NCBI GenBank assembly: GCA_017419465.1
Contig: JAFOLE010000197.1
Coordinates: 1-14,376, forward strand
DNA: 14,376 bases
Origin: Solobacterium sp.
Lineage (GTDB): Bacteria > Bacillota_I > Bacilli_A > Erysipelotrichales > Erysipelotrichaceae
Direction of reading: 5' to 3'
Both the position numbers and the translations under genes were made by a program. Numbering within the stretch: position 1 is the stretch's first letter; the number at the start of each line of letters is the position of its first letter. Below are positions 1-6,736 of the stretch, piece after piece. A model generated the notes under the pieces. That model was given only the letters and a program-made list of their open reading frames with translations, had not been told where the DNA came from and did not search any database.

Positions 1-864
1 CAGATCGGCAAGCGGTTCACATTCGGCGGCCAGCCGGCAGAAGACCAGCGTGTCTACTACTTCAACATCAAGGAGCTCCCGGGCGTCAAGTACGGCACCC
101 CGTCTCCGATCCCCTTCCGTGTCATTGACCGCAACATCGGTCTTGATATCGACATCGCTGTAAAGTGCTTTGGTGAATACAGCCTCAAGGTTGCCGATCC
201 GATCAGCTTCTATACCAATGTCTGCGGAAACTTCGCAAACGTATATCCGGTCAGCGAAATTGAAAGCCAGCTGAAGACCGAGCTGCTCACCGCACTCTCT
301 CCGGCATTCGCAAAGCTCTCCGCTTCCGGTGTCCGTTACTCTGAGATTCCGGCACACACCCAGGAACTCGCAGATGCGCTCAATGAACAGCTCTCCAAGA
401 AGTGGAAAGAGCTCCGCGGTCTTGAGATCGTCAGCTTCGGTGTATCCTCCATCAAGGCATCTGAAGAAGATGAACGCATGATCAAGGAAGCACAGCGTGA
501 TGCGATGTACCGTGATCAGTCCTACGCAGCCGCTACCCTCGTCGGTGCTCAGGCACAGGCGATGAAGGATGCCGCGAAGAACGACGGCGGCGCAGCTGTC
601 GGCTTCATGGGCGTAAACATGGCCGCAAACGCTGGCGGCGCAAACGTCGGTCAGCTCTATGCCAACGGCCAGGCGCAGGCAGCTCCGGCTGCGGCTCCGG
701 CAGGCGGCTGGACATGCCCGAAGTGCGGTACCGTGAATACCGGCAACTTCTGCGGTAACTGCGGCGAAAAGAAACCGGCTGACGGCAAGTGGATCTGCCC
801 GAAGTGCGGTGCGGAAAATGCGGGTAACTTCTGCAGCACCTGCGGAGAAAAGAAGCCTGCGTAA
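1..864 (+). CDS. ydjI: SPFH-domain protein with two C-terminal zinc ribbons (YdjI-like), 5' end cut off
   Basis: The reading frame is open from the first base to TAA at 862-864, so the N-terminus lies outside the window and 287 residues are visible. Phrases such as IPFRVIDRNIGLDIDIAVKC, SQLKTELLTALSPAFAKLS and HTQELADALNEQL are typical of the SPFH proteins often annotated as 'virion core protein' and of B. subtilis YdjI. SPFH proteins oligomerise on membranes and act as scaffolds; YdjI is reported to help bring the phage-shock protein PspA to the membrane. An Ala/Gly/Gln-rich linker (about residues 170-235) leads to two CX2C-X8-CX2C zinc ribbons at the end. The next two genes are YdjG- and YdjH-like, supporting a shared membrane-stress role. 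A complex with them is inferred. The viral name is an annotation legacy and does not indicate a virus. Confidence 0.88.
   Translation, partial: QIGKRFTFGGQPAEDQRVYYFNIKELPGVKYGTPSPIPFRVIDRNIGLDIDIAVKCFGEYSLKVADPISFYTNVCGNFANVYPVSEIESQLKTELLTALSPAFAKLSASGVRYSEIPAHTQELADALNEQLSKKWKELRGLEIVSFGVSSIKASEEDERMIKEAQRDAMYRDQSYAAATLVGAQAQAMKDAAKNDGGAAVGFMGVNMAANAGGANVGQLYANGQAQAAPAAAPAGGWTCPKCGTVNTGNFCGNCGEKKPADGKWICPKCGAENAGNFCSTCGEKKPA
709..861 (+). repeat. Tandem duplication encoding two zinc ribbons
   Basis: Two copies of a roughly 72-75 base unit begin at 709 and 790, an offset of 81 bases or 27 codons. Each encodes a ribbon of the form W-x-C-P-K-C-x8-C-x2-C-G-E-K-K-P-A. All eight cysteines are present. 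The copies differ at many third positions, so the duplication is not recent. Confidence 0.8.
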
Positions 865-885
865 TCCGATCCTGAATCATTCCGA

Positions 886-913
886 CACAGCCGGCCCGTT
901 TCTTCCGGCTGTG
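886..913 (+). other. Intergenic hairpin between the SPFH and zinc-ribbon genes
   Basis: CACAGCCGG (886-894) and CCGGCTGTG (905-913) form a perfect nine-pair stem around a ten-base loop. It is followed by CCGTTTCACGGG, which has no proper T-run. It may be a weak terminator, an attenuator or an mRNA processing/stability element that sets different levels of the SPFH protein and its downstream partners. The ribosome site of the next gene starts about 13 bases after the stem. Confidence 0.45.
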
Positions 914-939
914 CCGTTTCACGGGAAAGGAGAGGTACT

Positions 940-2037
940 ATGGCCGAACAGTTATCTAACTATAAATGCCCCAACTGCGGCGGTCCGCTTCGGTTTGACC
1001 CGAAAGAGCAGAAACTGAAATGCGAATACTGTGACTCTCTCTTCACCCAGGAGGAGGTTGAGCAGTTTTACCGTCCTTCTGAACTTGCGGCGGCTTCCGG
1101 CGGAACCGATACCCAATGGGCGACCGACACCGGTGACTGGAGCGAAGAAGAGGCCGCACACATGCGTGCCTACAGCTGCCCGTCCTGCGGTGCCCAGCTG
1201 ATTGCGGATGAAAATACCGCAGTCACGATCTGCCCTTACTGCAACAACCCCACGGTTGTCGCAGGACAGTTTGTCACGAAGAAACCGCAGTATCTTCTGC
1301 CCTTCCAGCTCGATAAGGACAAGGCAGTGGAGATACTGACCCAGTTCTACAAGGGAAAGCCGCTTCTGCCGAGGGCATTCACTTCACAGAATCATATCCG
1401 GGAGATCAAAGGCGTATACGTTCCCTTCTGGCTGTACAACGGCGTGATGGAAGCGGATATGACCTTCACCGGAGAGCGTGTCCAGCAGTTCTCCCACGGT
1501 GATGACATCATCACCGAAACCAGTCATTACAATATTGTCCGGCGCGGCACGGTATCCTTCTCAGGTGTCCCTGCCGATGCCTCCAGCAAGATGCCCGATC
1601 AGTACATGGATGCCATCGAACCGTTTGACTATACCAAGCTGGTCGACTTTGACACGATGTATATGGCAGGCTATCTTGCGGACAGCTATGACGTCGACGA
1701 AGAGGAAGACCGCAAGCGCGCAGATATGCGCATGACCAACTCCACGGTTTCTTCCATCAGTAATACGGTACACGGCTTTACCAGCGTTGCGCCGACCTCC
1801 GTCAATATCCGGCGGATCGACGGTGCGGCTGCGTATGCCTTCCTGCCGGTATGGCTGTTATGTACGACCTGGAACGGCAACAACTATCTGTTTGCGGTAA
1901 ACGGTCAGTCCGGCAAGATCGCCGGTGACCTTCCGTCTGACAAAACGCTGATGATCAGCTGGTTCCTCGGCATTGCGTTCGGACTCTTTATTCTCGGTGC
2001 GGTTATTTCCTACTTTGCGGGAGGTGGATTCTTATGA
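940..2037 (+). CDS. ydjG: Double zinc-ribbon, tail-anchored membrane protein (YdjG-like)
   Basis: A 365-residue protein starting at ATG 940 behind AGGAGAGG (929-936). The first zinc ribbon has Cys10, Cys13, Cys28 and Cys31 (TFIIB-like); the second has Cys80, Cys83, Cys98 and Cys101. A long middle region of about 220 residues includes FYKGKPLLPRAF and VPFWLYNG, phrases typical of this family. A single hydrophobic helix at about 339-359 ends the protein, so the ribbons probably face the cytosol. B. subtilis YdjG belongs to the pspA-ydjGHI operon. Position between SPFH and TPM genes, and an ATGA overlap (2034-2037) with the latter, make a joint membrane complex likely. The biochemical role of the family is not known. 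Confidence 0.82.
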   Translation: MAEQLSNYKCPNCGGPLRFDPKEQKLKCEYCDSLFTQEEVEQFYRPSELAAASGGTDTQWATDTGDWSEEEAAHMRAYSCPSCGAQLIADENTAVTICPYCNNPTVVAGQFVTKKPQYLLPFQLDKDKAVEILTQFYKGKPLLPRAFTSQNHIREIKGVYVPFWLYNGVMEADMTFTGERVQQFSHGDDIITETSHYNIVRRGTVSFSGVPADASSKMPDQYMDAIEPFDYTKLVDFDTMYMAGYLADSYDVDEEEDRKRADMRMTNSTVSSISNTVHGFTSVAPTSVNIRRIDGAAAYAFLPVWLLCTTWNGNNYLFAVNGQSGKIAGDLPSDKTLMISWFLGIAFGLFILGAVISYFAGGGFL

Positions 2038-2897
2038 GAAAGCTGAAACTGTTCTCCCTGTCCGCCATCCTGTCAATGATACTGTTCCTGCTGGCACTGC
2101 CGGTTCCGGCAAAAGCCGCAAACGCATATGTCATTGATGAAGCAGGGATGCTGACGACAGATGAACTGCTTGCCTTAAACAATCTGGCAGAGGAAATCTC
2201 CCTCCGTCAGGAATGCGGTGTCTATGTAATCATCACAAAGGACATGCATGGATACAGCGAATCAAAATTCGCGCAGGGAATCTTCATGAACTACGATCTC
2301 GGTTATGACCGGGGTGATTCCGAAGGCGCAAGCGGCGTCCTGCTCGCAATCTCCTACGGGGATTCCTACTATGACTCCATTGCCTACGGCGCCGCATCCG
2401 GCACCTTTACCACTTCCAAACTCGACCGGCTCAATGATATCGCCTATGACTATCTGAGCCAGGGCGACTGGAACGGATGTGCCGATGCGTTTATCCGTGA
2501 GTGTGACAACATGCTTACACAGAGCGGGTATACCTACTATGTGCCACAGTATACCGATCCGACGATCGACCCGACGGAAGTCGTCACTTCACCTGCCCAG
2601 CGCAGAGAGCGCTGGCTTGGAACACTTCCGTTTGCGGGCGCCATCAGTGCTGGAATCGGTGCCGTCTCCGTCTTCTTCATGAAGGGCAAAAACAAAACGA
2701 CCCGCATCGCAAAGGAGGCAGACCGGTACATTATCAATAACGGTATCCGTGTTACGGTATCCCAGGAGCACTTCACCCACAAAACCCGCACGGTCACCCA
2801 TGTGCACCGTGATTCCGGGGGAGGCGGAAGTTCCGGCGGCGGACACAGCTATCACAGCAGCGGCTTCTCGCATTCCAGCGGAGGCGGTCACTTCTGA
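2034..2897 (+). CDS. ydjH: TPM-domain membrane protein (YdjH-like, formerly UPF0603)
   Basis: A 287-residue protein starting at ATG 2034, which overlaps the preceding stop as ATGA; GGAGGTGG lies at 2020-2027. It has a signal peptide with likely cleavage after AKA (residues 26-28). The TPM domain spans about 31-155 and opens with YVIDEAGMLTTDE, the usual YVxDxAxxL pattern, followed by GVYVIITKD. A transmembrane helix lies at about 196-215. After it comes a short cytosolic part with a Gly/Ser/His-rich tail (about 260-287), common in this family. The TPM domain should be outside the membrane. It closes the three-gene set and is followed by a terminator. Confidence 0.85.
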   Translation: MRKLKLFSLSAILSMILFLLALPVPAKAANAYVIDEAGMLTTDELLALNNLAEEISLRQECGVYVIITKDMHGYSESKFAQGIFMNYDLGYDRGDSEGASGVLLAISYGDSYYDSIAYGAASGTFTTSKLDRLNDIAYDYLSQGDWNGCADAFIRECDNMLTQSGYTYYVPQYTDPTIDPTEVVTSPAQRRERWLGTLPFAGAISAGIGAVSVFFMKGKNKTTRIAKEADRYIINNGIRVTVSQEHFTHKTRTVTHVHRDSGGGGSSGGGHSYHSSGFSHSSGGGHF

Positions 2898-2906
2898 TTC
2901 AACTAT

Positions 2907-2933
2907 GGCATCGTGAACAGCGATGCCTTTTTT
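2907..2933 (+). terminator. Rho-independent terminator of the SPFH/zinc-ribbon/TPM operon
   Basis: GGCATCG (2907-2913) pairs with CGATGCC (2921-2927) around a seven-base loop and is followed directly by six T. It starts nine bases after the TPM stop codon. Confidence 0.9.
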
Positions 2934-2954
2934 GTGCGGATTTTTTTATCTTAC

Positions 2955-3010
2955 GCAATATATGTACATTGCAGGAAGAATCTTGCGAATATGGGATATT
3001 TCATATATTG
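2955..3010 (+). promoter_or_regulatory. Inverted-repeat region before the toxin-antitoxin pair, possible operator
   Basis: GCAATATATGTACATTGC (2955-2972) is an imperfect 18-base palindrome with matching GCAAT/ATTGC ends. In addition CAATATATG (2956-2964) recurs in reverse complement as CATATATTG (3002-3010). The region is A+T-rich and lies between the upstream terminator and the toxin start. HigA-type antitoxins usually repress their own promoter through such repeats, so an operator role is inferred. No convincing -35/-10 pair with proper spacing was found. Confidence 0.4.
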
Positions 3011-3023
3011 TGGAGATGAGGAG

Positions 3024-3389
3024 ATGAACCAATATCTGGCCAGATTCTACAAAACCAGAAGCGGGGGCACTCACGCACAGGAGTTTCTGATGCAGCTTGA
3101 TAAGAAACTGCGCGCAAACATGATGAGCATGATTACGTTACTTCAGGAAAAAGGCCCGGATCTGCGCATGCCTTACAGACGGCATCTGTCAGACGGCATC
3201 TTCGAGCTGCGCGCTAAACAGGGCACGAACATCTGCAGAATGCTTTTCTTTTTCTGTCCTGATCAGACCATTATTCTGACAAATGGATTTGTTAAGAAAA
3301 CGCAGAAAACTCCATTTCAGGAGCTGTATCGTGCCAAAAAATATCGGATGGACTATTTCCTCAGGAGGGACAATGACCAAAACATTTAA
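3024..3389 (+). CDS. higB: HigB/RelE-type toxin (phage Gp49-like family)
   Basis: A 121-residue protein. ATG 3024 is preferred over the upstream in-frame codons because it has GGAG at 3012-3015 and GAGGAG just before it, and because the family normally begins close to this point; the earliest upstream ATG lies inside the terminator. Hallmarks are DGIFELR (57-63), a basic Arg72 in ICRMLFFF, GFVKKTQKTP (88-97) and the A-KKYR pattern near the end. Toxins of this family cut mRNA, usually at the ribosome. The gene overlaps the antitoxin by 17 bases, and the toxin-first order is the HigBA arrangement. The pair looks more A+T-rich than its neighbours, which may mean horizontal arrival. Activity is not shown by sequence alone. 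Confidence 0.85.
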   Translation: MNQYLARFYKTRSGGTHAQEFLMQLDKKLRANMMSMITLLQEKGPDLRMPYRRHLSDGIFELRAKQGTNICRMLFFFCPDQTIILTNGFVKKTQKTPFQELYRAKKYRMDYFLRRDNDQNI

Positions 3390-3669
3390 TGAATTTCTGG
3401 AAGAACAGCTTCAGGATCCGGAATTTAAAAAGGAATATGATGCACTGGAATCAGAACGCAATCTGATTCGGGCAGCTGTTGACGCCCGCAAAGCATCCGG
3501 TCTGACGCAGAAAGAACTGTCTTTGCGGACCGGAATTGCACAGGCTGACATCAGTAAACTCGAGCACGGAAATGCCAATCCCTCTATCCGAACCCTGCAG
3601 AGGCTCGCGAAAGGAATGGGTATGCGGCTCCATATTTCCTTTCTTCCGGACAATAATCAGAATTCTTAA
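3373..3669 (+). CDS. higA: HigA-type antitoxin with Xre helix-turn-helix
   Basis: A 98-residue protein from ATG 3373, with AGGAGG at 3363-3368. Starts further upstream read through the toxin gene in another frame and are not supported. An N-terminal acidic helical part (1-40) precedes an Xre-type helix-turn-helix at about 44-68 with LTQKELSLRTGIAQADISKL and the following EHGNANPS turn. It should neutralise the neighbouring toxin and repress their shared promoter, possibly at the inverted repeats at 2955-3010. Overlapping reading frames imply coupled translation. It is full length. Confidence 0.87.
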   Translation: MTKTFNEFLEEQLQDPEFKKEYDALESERNLIRAAVDARKASGLTQKELSLRTGIAQADISKLEHGNANPSIRTLQRLAKGMGMRLHISFLPDNNQNS

Positions 3670-3696
3670 AAACACGCAGTCATCCGGCTGCGTGTT
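3668..3696 (-). terminator. Terminator of the metallophosphoesterase gene, between convergent genes
   Basis: AACACGCAG (3671-3679) pairs with CTGCGTGTT (3688-3696) around an eight-base loop. The A-run at 3668-3672 gives a T-run on the minus strand. The stem begins at the last base of the metallophosphoesterase stop codon. On the plus strand only a poor T-tract follows, so service to higA is uncertain. Confidence 0.75.
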
Positions 3697-4820
3697 CAGT
3701 TTCCATGGAGGTGGATAAGCACCACTTCATTTTTCGCAGGGCATTTGTAATGAAAGCCCCATCCGGAGACACCGGATGTTACGACGGCAGTCATGTCATT
3801 GTACTGACGCATTCCGTAGACCACATTTGCCTTCCAGTACACTGCCGCGATCATCGGAATATTGAAGCCATGGGTGTGCCCGCTCATCACGAGGTCTGTC
3901 CCAAGGTCTGCCAGTTTCTGAAACTCTGTCGGACGGTGTTCAAGAACCAGTACGGTATCATCGTCATCTGCCGCAGAGAGAATCTCCTCCGCAGTCATCC
4001 TCACCTGTCCGTCATCCTTGCGGCCAAGCAGAAGAAGGTCATCGCGTAACCGGACGCCGCGGTCTTCCAGAGAGACTGCGCCGGTTTCATCAATTGCCCT
4101 GCGCAGAATTTCCGATTCCGGATCATCATGATTGCCCAGGGTATAGTACACGCCGAGCGGTGCTTCAAATCCGCGCAGCACCTCCCCCAGCATCTTCATA
4201 TCGCTTCTGCCGGTTGTCTCATCAAAGATATCTCCGCCGATCAGGATGACATCGGGGTCCGCCTGCTTCACCAGCTCGCTGAGTCTTGGATACAGACTGT
4301 CCCAGTTGCCGGAGCCGGCATGCGTGTCCGCAATCAGTACAATATCCAGCGGTTCCTTCCCGTTCATCGAGCCCGACGCAACATCATATTCCGTCAGATA
4401 CAGATGGTCCGCATTGAAGAACCCGACACTGGTAAGCAGATAGGCAAGCGAAGCCGTCAGCACTGCCCGATGCGGTGCCCCCGGAACCTTCCACGACAGG
4501 GACCGGTCCGGATGTTTCTTCAGAAACAGTCTGTAGATGAAACGGATCACTGCCCCGATCGCAAAGAAGATGCCCATGATCATGATCGGGACATAGTAAA
4601 ACGTACTGATGACAACACTGAGACGCGCCAGCCAGTGATACGGAATATCCCTGTACATCAGAAAGGTAAGCTCCAGGCTGAGGACGCCGATCACATGATA
4701 CGCAATCAGAATCAGCTTCCTCCCCCAGGTCTCCTTCCACTCCTTCGGAAAGAAGTAATATACGAACAGGGATATGATCACAAACCCGTTGAATGCAAGA
4801 AGAAAGGAAAAACGGTTCAT
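3696..4820 (-). CDS. Membrane-anchored metallophosphoesterase (YkuE/YaeI-like)
   Basis: A 374-residue protein if started at ATG 4820, which follows GAGGTGA; GTG 4826 would add two residues but has almost no ribosome site. The N-terminal 140 residues carry about four hydrophobic helices. The calcineurin-like phosphoesterase domain then follows with ADTHAG (164-169), GGDIFDET (195-202), GNHDD (229-233), LEHRP with His295 and SGHTHG (313-318). All metal-ligand motifs are intact, so a two-metal hydrolase is expected. Relatives such as E. coli YaeI act on membrane phospholipid-type substrates, but the substrate here is unknown. It is a single gene, divergent from rluA and convergent with higBA. 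Confidence 0.85.
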   Translation of the reverse strand: MNRFSFLLAFNGFVIISLFVYYFFPKEWKETWGRKLILIAYHVIGVLSLELTFLMYRDIPYHWLARLSVVISTFYYVPIMIMGIFFAIGAVIRFIYRLFLKKHPDRSLSWKVPGAPHRAVLTASLAYLLTSVGFFNADHLYLTEYDVASGSMNGKEPLDIVLIADTHAGSGNWDSLYPRLSELVKQADPDVILIGGDIFDETTGRSDMKMLGEVLRGFEAPLGVYYTLGNHDDPESEILRRAIDETGAVSLEDRGVRLRDDLLLLGRKDDGQVRMTAEEILSAADDDDTVLVLEHRPTEFQKLADLGTDLVMSGHTHGFNIPMIAAVYWKANVVYGMRQYNDMTAVVTSGVSGWGFHYKCPAKNEVVLIHLHGN

Positions 4821-4840
4821 CTTCACCTCGATACAGAACT

Positions 4841-4846
4841 ATTATA
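4841..4846 (-). promoter_or_regulatory. Possible -10 box of the metallophosphoesterase gene
   Basis: The minus strand reads TATAAT here, a perfect -10 hexamer 20 bases before the ATG at 4820. No good -35 box is seen at the usual distance. The implied 5' leader would be very short (about 13-15 bases), just enough for GAGGTGA. Confidence 0.4.
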
Positions 4847-4926
4847 GTCTTCGTACGTTTTGCACAGGCGACAATCTTCCTCTTCCCGTTTGCGGATTTT
4901 TCCGTAAGATAATATCGGAGACTGAA

Positions 4927-5907
4927 ATGAGAAATACAAACCGTAAACCGAACCGGAACGCAAAACCGGTAAAGAAAACAGAAACCGGACCGAAGAAGCC
5001 CCTTACCACGGCGACCTTTGTCGTAAAGCGCAGTGATGAGCTTCTGAATTTTCTGCTTGGAAAATATGAGGGAAAGCTTTCCCGCAACAGCGTCAAGAAA
5101 CTGCTCAGCGACCGCAAGGTTCTGATCAACGGTTCAATGACGACCCAGTTCAACTATCCCCTTGCCAAGGATGATGAAGTTGCGATCGCAAAGAATCCGA
5201 TCCGCACCAAACCCGTGCGCAGTGCCGCACCGGTTCCCCAGGTACCGTCCATCAAGCCGTACATCATCTATGAAGATGAGGAATTCCTTGCGGTAAACAA
5301 ACCCGCCGGCTTACTGTCCGTCGAATCGGACAAGGAGAATACCTGTGCCTATCAGATGGCGGTGGAATATCTGAAGAAGACTGATGTGCGGTGCCGTCCC
5401 TACATTCTTCACCGCATTGACAAGGAAACCTCCGGCGTGCTTGTCTTTGCGAAGGACATCAAAATTCATTCCATGCTGAAGATGCACTGGAATGAGGATG
5501 TGACGATGCGCGAATACTATGCGGTCGTTGACGGACATCCGGACGAAGAATCCGGACGCCTGGTCAATTATCTGAAGGAAAATCAGAACCACATGGTCTA
5601 TGTCACAAATGATCCGCGCGGAAAGAAAGCCATCACCAACTATGAGACCGTTGCCTCTTCGAAGGATTACAGCCTGCTCAGAGTCGTGATCGAGACCGGA
5701 CGGAAAAACCAGATCCGTGCCCAGATGAATGAGATCGGACATCCGATCCTCGGAGATGACAAGTATGCACGCATTCCCTCTCCGATCGGACGCCTCTGCC
5801 TGCACGCCTCCGTGCTGGAGTTCATTCATCCCGTCACAAAAAAACCGATGCGTTTTACCGCACCGGTTCCTTCAGAATTCAAGACGATCGTTTCGAAGAA
5901 TCGATGA
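4927..5907 (+). CDS. RluA-family rRNA/tRNA pseudouridine synthase
   Basis: A 326-residue protein. ATG 4927 is chosen for GGAG at 4917-4920; upstream in-frame starts would run through the divergent gene's promoter. After a basic, low-complexity N-terminus (1-25) comes an S4-like RNA-binding part (about 31-88, with LSRNSVKKLLSDRKVLING). The catalytic domain includes YEDEEFLAVNKPAGLLS (115-131) and HRIDKETSG (162-170) with the catalytic Asp165. The C-terminal IETGRKNQIRAQM motif is also typical. It converts uridine to pseudouridine in structured RNA; the target site cannot be read from sequence. A small hairpin, TGCGGA/TCCGTA (4891-4906), precedes the ribosome site. Its last 29 bases overlap the end of ispE, and its 3' part holds the ispE terminator. 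Confidence 0.9.
   Translation: MRNTNRKPNRNAKPVKKTETGPKKPLTTATFVVKRSDELLNFLLGKYEGKLSRNSVKKLLSDRKVLINGSMTTQFNYPLAKDDEVAIAKNPIRTKPVRSAAPVPQVPSIKPYIIYEDEEFLAVNKPAGLLSVESDKENTCAYQMAVEYLKKTDVRCRPYILHRIDKETSGVLVFAKDIKIHSMLKMHWNEDVTMREYYAVVDGHPDEESGRLVNYLKENQNHMVYVTNDPRGKKAITNYETVASSKDYSLLRVVIETGRKNQIRAQMNEIGHPILGDDKYARIPSPIGRLCLHASVLEFIHPVTKKPMRFTAPVPSEFKTIVSKNR
5838..5868 (-). terminator. Terminator of the mnmE-ispE operon, embedded in the rluA-family gene
   Basis: On the minus strand AACCGGTGCG (5868-5859), a six-base loop and CGCATCGGTT (5852-5843) make a ten-pair stem with one G-U pair, followed by five T (5842-5838). It starts ten bases after the ispE stop codon. The same bases encode KKPMRF and flanking residues of the pseudouridine synthase on the other strand. 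Confidence 0.82.
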
Positions 5908-6736
5908 TCCTCGTCATCCGCACAAAGTAACCGTTTGCCCGCATGACTTCGCTCGCATTGTGAAGCAGATGCGGGCTTTTTGTTATACCGAAGACCGTGC
6001 TTCCGCTTCCGGACATGAGCGCTCCGTCAAAGCCAAGATCAAGCAGGGTCTCCTTCACTTCCCGGATCTCTTCCACAAGATCCAGCGATACCTTTTCCAG
6101 GGAATTGCCGAGCCGGGAGATCATGCCGTCATAGTCTCCCTTCTCCAGCGCTTCCTTCATGCCGTCGACATCCGGGTGTTCAATCGTGCTGAAGTCCAGT
6201 CCGCCGAAGGCTGCCTTTGTGCTGACGCCGCGGCGCGGTTTTACCAGCAGGATCCCAAACTCTGCCGGACACTCAAACGGTGTCAGGATCTCGCCGATTC
6301 CTTCCACCAGCGCCGGCCGGTTCACCAGACAGAACGGCACATCCGCGCCGACTTCCTTGGCAATGTCGATCAGTTCCTGATACGGAAGATTCAGACGAAG
6401 CAGGCGGTTGATGATGCGGATCGCCGCAGCCGCATCTGCGCTGCCTCCCGCAAGACCCGCCTGGGTCGGAATATGTTTCAGCAGTGTGCAGGCAAAGTTC
6501 TGATCAAAGCCGCACCGTTCCTGCATGACATGGATTGCCTTGATTACGGTGTTCTTGTCATTGACCGGAAGATAGGATCGGTTCAGGGACATCGTTGTCT
6601 CCGCTGCCGGCACAAGATCCACCACATCATAGAAATCCACCGGAACCATGATCATCCGCAGATCATGATAGCCGTCTTCTCTGCGCCGGACGACATCCAG
6701 GCAGAGATTGATTTTCGCATAGGCTCTTTCTCTCAT
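5879..6736 (-). CDS. ispE: 4-diphosphocytidyl-2-C-methyl-D-erythritol kinase
   Basis: A 285-residue GHMP kinase, normal length for IspE. It phosphorylates CDP-methylerythritol with ATP, a step of the MEP pathway to isopentenyl diphosphate, in the cytosol. AYAKINLCLDV (5-15) holds the conserved Lys8. PTQAGLAGGSADAAAA (90-105) is the ATP-binding loop, GADVPF (130-135) carries the catalytic Asp132, and GSGSTVFG lies near residue 245. The usual G-L-G-G-G-S loop reads G-L-A-G-G-S here, a common variant. ATG 6736 shares one base with the rsmA stop (TAATG), with GAGG eight bases upstream. It is the last gene of the mnmE operon, and its 3' end overlaps the convergent rluA-family gene and contains that gene's terminator. 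Confidence 0.95.
   Translation of the reverse strand: MRERAYAKINLCLDVVRRREDGYHDLRMIMVPVDFYDVVDLVPAAETTMSLNRSYLPVNDKNTVIKAIHVMQERCGFDQNFACTLLKHIPTQAGLAGGSADAAAAIRIINRLLRLNLPYQELIDIAKEVGADVPFCLVNRPALVEGIGEILTPFECPAEFGILLVKPRRGVSTKAAFGGLDFSTIEHPDVDGMKEALEKGDYDGMISRLGNSLEKVSLDLVEEIREVKETLLDLGFDGALMSGSGSTVFGITKSPHLLHNASEVMRANGYFVRMTRIIDSSKRSS
5937..5984 (+). terminator. Terminator of the rluA-family gene, embedded in ispE
   Basis: GCCCGCAT (5937-5944) pairs with ATGCGGGC (5969-5976), followed by TTTTTGTT. Inside, CTTC and GAAG add four pairs after a small internal loop. It starts 29 bases after the pseudouridine synthase stop. The same bases encode the region around HNASEVMRANG of IspE on the other strand. 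Confidence 0.8.

Noticed and set aside
1..864. Viral origin of the first gene, suggested by the common name 'virion core protein'
   Set aside because: The sequence is a cellular SPFH protein next to YdjG/YdjH-type genes; the name is inherited from old annotation.
2913..3023. Longer N-terminus for the HigB-type toxin starting at 2913
   Set aside because: That ATG lies inside the upstream terminator, and the family begins near ATG 3024, which has a ribosome site.
4774..4926. Longer N-terminus for the pseudouridine synthase from ATG 4774
   Set aside because: It would overlap the divergent metallophosphoesterase start and its -10 box; GGAG supports ATG 4927.
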